From: G039029935 sp039029935
Lineage (GTDB): Bacteria > Chloroflexota > Anaerolineae > Caldilineales > Caldilineaceae
Reading direction: 5' to 3'
Assembly: GCA_039029935.1 (NCBI GenBank)
Contig: JBCCFC010000299.1
Span: 1 to 11,619 of the forward strand
DNA length: 11,619 bases
In this document: one piece after another, positions 7,128-11,619 of the stretch
Layout: each line of letters opens with the position of its first letter
Position numbering within the stretch: the first letter of the stretch is position 1
Notes under the pieces: generated by a model
Told to the model about the DNA's origin: nothing
Database searches by the model: none
What the model saw: the letters and a program-made list of their open reading frames with translations, nothing else
Position numbers and translations under genes: made by a program

Positions 7128-8141
7128 TCATGCCATAATTTTCAGTCGTTCATAGGACACGGCCAAGCGCATCGGTTCCTCGTTAAAGAAGCGCGCCACA
7201 TCATTGACAATCTCCTCAACAAGACGCAGACGTGTTTCGTTGGTGTGCCCCGACACATGGGGCGAGAGGAACACGTTGTCCAGATCACGAACGGGGTGGT
7301 CGGCGGGCAGTGGCTCTGGGTTAAACACGTCGATATAGGCAGTGAAGCGGTTCTTCTGCAACTCAGCCACCATCGCCTCTTGATCGAGGACCCACGCACG
7401 CGCCGTTTGGACGAGCAATGAGCCATCTTTCATCGCCCCAAAATGCTCACCCGTAATCATGCCCTTGGTCTCTGACGTGGTCGGTGCGTGGATAGTAACA
7501 ATATCGGCTGTGGCAAAGAGGTCCTCCAACGAGACGCGACGCGCCCCCAATTGCTGTGCGGCTTCATCGCTGAGATAGGGGTCATAGACCATGATATCGC
7601 AGTTAAAGGGCTTGAGCAGAGCCATGACACGCCGCCCAACCATGCTTGCCGATACGATGCCCACTTTCTTTGAATAGAGACAATTGCCAAAGTCTTGCGT
7701 TTTGCGTTTCCAGCCGCGTTCCTCTTTCATGAGTTGGTTGTACTGATAGAGGTCACGTTGTCCGCTCAACATAGCCCAAAGGGTGTACTCAGCCACAGAC
7801 TCGGCAATCACATCCGCCGCACTGAGCAGCACAATGCCGCGTTCATGTCCAGCAGGTGCCAACCGGGTCTTGACAGACCCTGCGGCATGCCCCACAATTT
7901 TGAGGTCCACTGCCTCTGCCAGATGTTCTTCGGTGATGTTGGGCGATCCCCACGAGGTGATAATGACCTCCGCACCGGGAATCAATTCAAGCAGTTCATC
8001 GCTGGTATAGTTGCGGTCCAGTTCATTCCACACAACCGTACCCAAACTCTCCAGCGTTTTGACCGCTTTGTCAGAGAGAATGTCTTTGGATAGCCCTGCT
8101 GGTGGTAGGTATAGAATTTTTCGTTCTTTCATAGTTGTCAT
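7128..8141 (-). CDS. D-2-hydroxyacid dehydrogenase, phosphoglycerate-dehydrogenase-like
   Basis: A 337-residue NAD-dependent dehydrogenase that interconverts a D-2-hydroxy acid and a 2-oxo acid. The catalytic set is complete: Arg248 in QTARAWVLD, Glu276 in DVFNPEPLP and His295 in LSPHVSGHT. The NAD-binding segment starts VGIVSASMVGRRV (160-172). Its first and last glycines are kept (Gly161, Gly169) but the middle one is Ser164, a variant of the usual GxGxxG found in some of these proteins. The nucleotide-binding Asp187 follows in MVYDPYL. It is the first gene of a five-gene operon. The ATG at 8141 and another at 8132 are both possible starts; neither has a clear Shine-Dalgarno site. Just upstream lies a 142-bp palindrome, so any promoter must be inside or beyond it. 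Substrate specificity cannot be given; serine biosynthesis is unlikely because no ACT domain is present. Confidence 0.9.
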   Translation of the reverse strand: MTTMKERKILYLPPAGLSKDILSDKAVKTLESLGTVVWNELDRNYTSDELLELIPGAEVIITSWGSPNITEEHLAEAVDLKIVGHAAGSVKTRLAPAGHERGIVLLSAADVIAESVAEYTLWAMLSGQRDLYQYNQLMKEERGWKRKTQDFGNCLYSKKVGIVSASMVGRRVMALLKPFNCDIMVYDPYLSDEAAQQLGARRVSLEDLFATADIVTIHAPTTSETKGMITGEHFGAMKDGSLLVQTARAWVLDQEAMVAELQKNRFTAYIDVFNPEPLPADHPVRDLDNVFLSPHVSGHTNETRLRLVEEIVNDVARFFNEEPMRLAVSYERLKIMA

Positions 8142-8158
8142 TTACTTTTATGTGATTT

Positions 8159-8300
8159 TAACAGGAAGAGTAGCCAGTCAGCATTTCAGCATTTCAGGCT
8201 GTCAGCACTTCAGCACTTCAGCTAGTCAGCATTTCAGCTATCAGGCTGACAAGCTGAAATGCTGACTAGCTGACTAGCTGACTAGCTACTCTTCCTGTTA
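8159..8300. repeat. 142-bp nested palindromic element
   Basis: Outer arms TAACAGGAAGAGTAG (8159-8173) and CTACTCTTCCTGTTA (8286-8300) are perfect 15-bp inverted repeats. An inner perfect 20-bp pair (8220-8239 with 8252-8271) surrounds a 12-base loop. Between them are repeated CAGCATTTC / CAGCACTTC nonamers on the left and GCTGACTA units on the right. It sits between two minus-strand genes and contains the stop codon of the upstream one (8298-8300). It shares the exact 14-mer GGCTGACAAGCTGA (8244-8257) with the left-end repeat (162-175). No transposase is encoded, so it is best described as a non-autonomous palindromic repeat. It has no U-tract of terminator quality. Confidence 0.85.
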
Positions 8301-8753
8301 GTCTTCTTTGAGTTTTTTCTTTAAAAAGAATTTTTGGTGGCCGACCGGATAATCATCCAGCAGACCAAATACATCATAGCCCTCTCGCTCATAAAAACGA
8401 CGGGCGTCCTCGCTGGCTGTCTCGACATAGGCGCCGTGGCAGCCATGCTCGACCGCAGCCGATTCTGCCATCTCTATCAACTGCCGTCCCTTACCCTGAT
8501 TGCGCAGAGCCGCATCTACCCACAAAATTTCAATGTGTAGCCAGCCATAATAATAGCAGCCAAGCAACCCACCCATCACCTGATTCTCTGCATCTCGCAA
8601 TGAAACCCCAATCGCTGCATAGTGCGGGTCGCCCGTCTGAGCGACATTGTGCTGGTGAAATTGAGCATTGACGACTTTGACGGTATCGTCAGCAGGTGGC
8701 GATTCGAGAATGGCTTGGGTTGTTGACGTTATTGATGGTACGTGATCAATCAT
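8298..8753 (-). CDS. Small GNAT-family N-acetyltransferase
   Basis: A 151-residue acetyltransferase with the acetyl-CoA loop RNQGKGR (residues 84-90, the Q/RxxGxG motif), the preceding strand HIEILWVDAALR (73-84), and the C-terminal ETASEDARRFYEREGYDVFG (111-130), the usual GNAT motif B. The final KKKLKED tail is charged. The acceptor is unknown, but the arrangement is like that of small-molecule or antibiotic acetyltransferases. I chose the ATG at 8751-8753. A GTG at 8823-8825 would add 24 residues that look unlike a GNAT start, and the promoter found at 8760-8789 would lie inside that extension. With the -10 box ending 6 bases before the ATG, the mRNA is probably leaderless. The stop codon is embedded in the outer arm of the 142-bp palindrome. 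The gene diverges from the TPR protein gene. Confidence 0.85.
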   Translation of the reverse strand: MIDHVPSITSTTQAILESPPADDTVKVVNAQFHQHNVAQTGDPHYAAIGVSLRDAENQVMGGLLGCYYYGWLHIEILWVDAALRNQGKGRQLIEMAESAAVEHGCHGAYVETASEDARRFYEREGYDVFGLLDDYPVGHQKFFLKKKLKED

Positions 8754-8759
8754 GCAACC

Positions 8760-8789
8760 ATTATATGCAAGCCCAAGATGTTTTGGCAA
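8760..8789 (-). promoter_or_regulatory. Sigma-70-like promoter of the small acetyltransferase gene
   Basis: On the minus strand TTGCCA (8784-8789) and a perfect TATAAT (8760-8765) are separated by 18 bases. The -10 ends only 6 bases before the ATG at 8753, so transcription should begin at or next to the start codon. Confidence 0.6.
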
Positions 8790-8818
8790 ATGTCTACAAT
8801 GTATCCTTGGGGTGCATT

Positions 8819-8848
8819 TTGACACATTTATGCGGTCTATGCTATCCT
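8819..8848 (+). promoter_or_regulatory. Putative promoter of the leader ORF and TPR protein
   Basis: A perfect TTGACA -35 (8819-8824) is followed after 18 bases by TATCCT (8843-8848), a 4-of-6 match to TATAAT. The predicted start point falls at about 8855-8857, on the ATG of the 33-codon frame. This promoter and the opposite-strand one lie back to back within 90 bases. Confidence 0.4.
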
Positions 8849-8856
8849 AGCACCCT

Positions 8857-8958
8857 ATGACAACACAAAATTATTCTACACAACAACATCTAGCATCGGC
8901 TCTAACGGTCAATGATGTTGACCAAATTAAAGGCGTTGCGGTTGAGGGTAATGTATAA
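8857..8958 (+). CDS. 33-codon leader ORF in frame with the TPR protein
   Basis: A short reading frame that begins MTTQNYSTQ and ends KGVAVEGNV before TAA (8956-8958). It is in the same reading frame as the 825-residue protein, and only one codon (ACA) separates its stop from the next ATG. Its closing DVDQIKGVAVEGNV resembles the short N-terminal lead-in that I recall in STAND/NACHT-type proteins of Chloroflexota, which suggests it is the original N-terminus of the large gene cut off by a nonsense codon or a deletion. Alternatively it is a genuine upstream leader peptide with stop-and-restart translation (TAAACAATG). It is too short to prove expression. No Shine-Dalgarno site is present, and the promoter position predicts a leaderless message. 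Confidence 0.4.
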   Translation: MTTQNYSTQQHLASALTVNDVDQIKGVAVEGNV

Positions 8959-8961
8959 ACA

Positions 8962-11439
8962 ATGAGCCATAAAAAAAGTACAAATCAGCATCCTTATGAC
9001 ACACCTCATACATGGGGTCCTGTAACCGATGAATCTGTGCTGAACGGGGAATCAGCATGGCAACGACTGCAACAGTTGGCCCCCGAAGCCTGTGACGCGG
9101 ACCCTGTGCTGGCGCGTGAACTGACGCACACCGTTGGTGGCTTACCACTGGCAATCGATCTACTCGGTGGCTATCTCGCACAGTCGCAATACCGTCACTT
9201 TCCCGAACTGAACCAAACCGCGCTGGAAGACTTGATGGAACCCGCCACACGGCTGCGTCAAGCCCAGGCAGGTTTGGCGCATGTGTTAGATACAGAGCAG
9301 CCCCTGGCCGAGGTCATTCTGTTCAGTTTGCACGATTTGCCGGACGATGCTATAAACGCCTTTTATGCGTTGGGGGCCTTTGCTGCACAGCCAGCGATTT
9401 TTGATCAAGAGGCAGTGGTGACAGTTATCAATGCTGTTTTAACCGATTTAATCGCAGAGAGCGCAGGGGGAGATCAGGGAGAGACTGACAGGTCGGCGTT
9501 GGCGGCGTTGTCTTTGTTGTTGAATCGGCATTTGTTGGCACGTGGTTCGGGCTTCCAACCCGATGCGGACAAGGATGTCCACACCACATTGACCCTCCAC
9601 CAAACACTGGCCGATGTGGCGCGCACTCATGCGCCAGCGGATGTGCTTGAACGAGCGGTGGCACGTCATCGTACCTATTATCTGGTGATGATTGAGGAAG
9701 ACCGTGAGGATTGGCAACGCATTCAGTCGGTCTATGAGCAGGTACAGCAGGCGTGGGTGGTTGCGCCAGATGATGAGAAGTTGTTAAGATTCGTCTATGA
9801 TTTGCAGGTTTACCAAAGGAGATGTGGTTTATGGGAAGAGCAACTCGATTGGATGAAGCGTACCCTGGCAGTGACTAAAGCACAGAAAAATAACAAAGAA
9901 ACCGCGATACTATACAACAACATCGGCAAAGTCCATGATGAGCTAGGAGACAAGCAGCAAGCTCGCGACTTCTACCAACAGGCTCTTCCCCTCAAACGTG
10001 CTGTCAAAGATCGTTCTGGCGAGGCCACAACCCTCTATAACATCGGTAAAGTCTATGATGATTTGGGGAACAAGCAAAGGGCTCTCGATTTCTATAGACA
10101 GGCTCTCCCCATTCAACGCGCTGTTGGCGACCGTTCTAGTGAAGCTACAACCCTCTATAACATCGGTAAAGTCTATGATGATTTGGGGAGCAAGCAAAAG
10201 GCTCTCGATTTCTACCAACAGGCTCTCCCCATTCTACAAACACTAGGGGACCGCTCCGTTGAAGCCACCACCCTCCACAACATCGGTAAAGCCCATGATG
10301 TTCTCGGCAACAAGCAAAAGGCTCTCGATTTCTACCAACAGGCTCTTCCCATTCTACAAGATGTTGGGGACCGCTCCACCGAAGCCACCACCCTCAACAA
10401 CATTGGCATAATACACTCTTCGCTAGGCGACAAAAAATTGGCTCTTGATTTTTATCAACAAGCTCTCCCCATTCAACGCGCTGTCGGCAACCGTTTGGGC
10501 GAGGCCAAAGCCCTCCACAACATGGGTGGCGTCTATTATACACTGGGGGACAAGCAACGGGCTCTCGATTTCTACCAGCAGGCTCTCCCCATTCTACAAG
10601 ATGTTGGGGACCGCCCCACTGAAGCTAAAACGCTCACCGGCATCGGTTTAGTCCATAATTCGTTGGGAGACAAGCAACGAGCACTCGACTTCTACCACAA
10701 AGCGCTCTCGGTTCAACGCACAGTCGGCGACCGTTCCGGCGAAGCTACCACTCTCAATAACATCGGTCGGGTCTATGATGATCTCGATAAACAGCAAAAG
10801 GCTCTGGACTTCTACCACAAAGCTCTCGCCATTCGACGCGCAATCGGTGACCGTTCAGGAGAGGCCGTCACCCTCAACAACATGGGTGGCGTCTATAATA
10901 TGTTGGGGGAACAGCAAAAGGCACTTGATTTCTATCAACAAGCTCTCTCTATTTTTCAAGATATTGGGGATCGTTCCATGGAAGCCAACACCATCAACAA
11001 TATCGGCGTTGTCCATGCCGAGTTGGGGAACACGCAAAAGGCTCTGGACTTCTACCGACAGGCTCTTCCTATACTACGGGATGTAGGGAATCGTGCCTAT
11101 GAAGCCAACACCCTCAACAACATGGGTCGCGTCTATGATACGCTGGGAGAAAAACAACTGGCTCTCGATTTCTACCAACAGGCTCTTACCCTTATCCAGG
11201 CTATTGGCAATCGTTGGGGGGAAAGCACTACACGACATAATATGGCAATGGTTTACCAGGATTTGGGTGATTTAGCATCAGCGGAGCGAGAATGGATAAA
11301 AGTCGTGAAAATTCGAAAAGAAACAGGACACCCACGTTTGAAGAATTCTCGTGAAATGTTAGCACGGGTACGTCAAGGGTTAGGACATCAACAGCCTCCA
11401 ATGACATTTATGGAGAGGTTGCGGTCGTGGTGGGAGTAA
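8962..11439 (+). CDS. NB-ARC-remnant protein with twelve 40-residue TPR units
   Basis: An 825-residue cytoplasmic protein. Residues 30-75 (SAWQRLQQLAPEA, then GGLPLAIDLLGGYLA) match the distal part of an NB-ARC / STAND ATPase, with the GLPLA motif at 60-65. Residues 110-160 (LAEVILFSLHDLPDDAINAFYALGAFA) and 205-265 (LTLHQTLADVA, RHRTYY, EDREDWQRI) fit the winged-helix and linker segments seen in such proteins of Chloroflexota. Residues 311-790 are TPRs with an exact 40-residue period and consensus NNIGxVYxxLGDKQxALDFYQQALPI. Eleven units are good and the twelfth is degenerate. No Walker A or B exists, so the ATPase half is missing. Full-length relatives are signal-dependent oligomerising switches; this one would be a protein-binding scaffold or a decaying gene. 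A GAGGG lies 13 bases before the ATG. Its spacer-side neighbours are repeats, so there is no partner gene in view. Confidence 0.85.
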   Translation: MSHKKSTNQHPYDTPHTWGPVTDESVLNGESAWQRLQQLAPEACDADPVLARELTHTVGGLPLAIDLLGGYLAQSQYRHFPELNQTALEDLMEPATRLRQAQAGLAHVLDTEQPLAEVILFSLHDLPDDAINAFYALGAFAAQPAIFDQEAVVTVINAVLTDLIAESAGGDQGETDRSALAALSLLLNRHLLARGSGFQPDADKDVHTTLTLHQTLADVARTHAPADVLERAVARHRTYYLVMIEEDREDWQRIQSVYEQVQQAWVVAPDDEKLLRFVYDLQVYQRRCGLWEEQLDWMKRTLAVTKAQKNNKETAILYNNIGKVHDELGDKQQARDFYQQALPLKRAVKDRSGEATTLYNIGKVYDDLGNKQRALDFYRQALPIQRAVGDRSSEATTLYNIGKVYDDLGSKQKALDFYQQALPILQTLGDRSVEATTLHNIGKAHDVLGNKQKALDFYQQALPILQDVGDRSTEATTLNNIGIIHSSLGDKKLALDFYQQALPIQRAVGNRLGEAKALHNMGGVYYTLGDKQRALDFYQQALPILQDVGDRPTEAKTLTGIGLVHNSLGDKQRALDFYHKALSVQRTVGDRSGEATTLNNIGRVYDDLDKQQKALDFYHKALAIRRAIGDRSGEAVTLNNMGGVYNMLGEQQKALDFYQQALSIFQDIGDRSMEANTINNIGVVHAELGNTQKALDFYRQALPILRDVGNRAYEANTLNNMGRVYDTLGEKQLALDFYQQALTLIQAIGNRWGESTTRHNMAMVYQDLGDLASAEREWIKVVKIRKETGHPRLKNSREMLARVRQGLGHQQPPMTFMERLRSWWE
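9892..11331 (+). repeat. Twelve 120-bp tandem units encoding the TPRs
   Basis: The DNA repeats every 120 bp without any length change across the array. The units at 10021-10080 and 10141-10200 differ at only 4 of 60 bases, and the core GCTCTCGATTTCTACCAACA recurs almost unchanged in many units. The last unit (11212-11331) is diverged. This pattern points to recent unit duplication or gene-conversion-like homogenisation. Confidence 0.9.
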
Positions 11440-11469
11440 TCGTGGTGGGAGTGATCGTGATGGGTAGTG
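11425..11469 (+). repeat. 15-bp tandem triplication across the stop codon
   Basis: Three adjacent 15-bp units begin TCGTGGTGGGAGTAA, TCGTGGTGGGAGTGA and TCGTGATGGGTAGTG. The first encodes Ser-Trp-Trp-Glu-stop, the end of the TPR protein; the second repeats it with a TGA stop; the third has diverged. The gene end has therefore been duplicated together with its stop codon. Confidence 0.85.
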
Positions 11470-11472
11470 CCA

Positions 11473-11531
11473 ACATGACTGACAAATTCGTCCGCAGGTT
11501 CCATGTCTGTCACCAGATTTGTCAGTCATGT
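11473..11531. repeat. 15-bp inverted repeat downstream of the TPR gene
   Basis: ACATGACTGACAAAT (11473-11487) and ATTTGTCAGTCATGT (11517-11531) are perfect inverted repeats around a 29-base loop. There is no U-tract on either side, so it is a poor intrinsic terminator; it may be a palindromic repeat element. The remaining bases to 11619 contain no gene I can support. Confidence 0.75.
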
Positions 11532-11619
11532 ATTCCGTGTAAGTGAGACGACGACACCACACAAGATAACCGCTGCTCATCACAAATCCGTGTAGAGGTC
11601 GCCTCCAGGTCAACAAGCA

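Noticed and set aside
8754..8825. A 24-residue extension of the small acetyltransferase starting from GTG
   Set aside because: The extension contains the best -10 and -35 boxes and does not look like a GNAT N-terminus.
9943..11086. Several long open frames on the other strand and in other frames within the TPR array, some with repeated peptide motifs
   Set aside because: They repeat with the same 120-bp period as the true frame and arise only because the DNA is repetitive. The plus-strand TPR frame gives a coherent protein family match.
11380..11616. A 78-codon minus-strand frame at the right edge
   Set aside because: It crosses the inverted repeat and the 15-bp triplication and overlaps the TPR gene end, and it shows no family features.

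Overview
The window looks like ordinary chromosome from an environmental bacterium with moderate GC, probably a member of the Chloroflexota (Anaerolineae-like). That assignment is an inference. It rests on the NB-ARC-derived protein with 40-residue tetratricopeptide repeats (a style I associate with that phylum), the mix of sugar-acid type enzymes, and intergenic spacers full of short tandem and palindromic repeats. There is no rRNA, tRNA, CRISPR array, integrase or transposase.

Left part (1-2823). Two direct copies of a composite hairpin repeat (1-195) are followed by a rho-independent terminator (206-252) that serves a minus-strand RimJ/RimL-type acetyltransferase (257-955). Next come a plus-strand HSL-type alpha/beta hydrolase (1087-1851) and, converging on it with an 18-base gap, a minus-strand Gfo/Idh/MocA oxidoreductase (1870-2823).

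Middle part (2824-8141), all on the minus strand. A spacer of AGTGATT heptamers and pyrimidine-rich octamers separates the oxidoreductase from a TIM-barrel sugar isomerase/epimerase (2982-3800). Upstream of the isomerase a perfect 14-bp hairpin with a U-tract (3824-3856) marks the end of a tight five-gene operon. Read 5' to 3' on the minus strand, the operon encodes a D-2-hydroxyacid dehydrogenase (7128-8141), a DinB-family protein (6615-7115), an enolase-superfamily enzyme (5205-6596), a class I methyltransferase (4331-5188) and a cytidine/blasticidin-S-type deaminase (3921-4307). Gaps in it are only 12 to 23 bases. The enzyme set suggests modification or breakdown of a sugar-acid or similar polyhydroxy compound, but no transporter, kinase or regulator is present to fix the substrate.

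Right part (8159-11619). A 142-bp nested palindrome (8159-8300) contains the stop codon of a small GNAT acetyltransferase (8298-8753, minus). That gene appears to be leaderless, with its own -35/-10. Back to back with it is a plus-strand promoter-like sequence, a 33-codon reading frame (8857-8958), an in-frame TAA, and then an 825-residue protein (8962-11439). The large protein keeps the distal part of an NB-ARC (STAND) ATPase and twelve 40-residue TPR units but has no P-loop. It looks like a decayed or re-engineered NLR-like sensor, and it is the most interesting object in the window. Its 3' end carries a 15-bp tandem triplication across the stop codon and a 15-bp inverted repeat.
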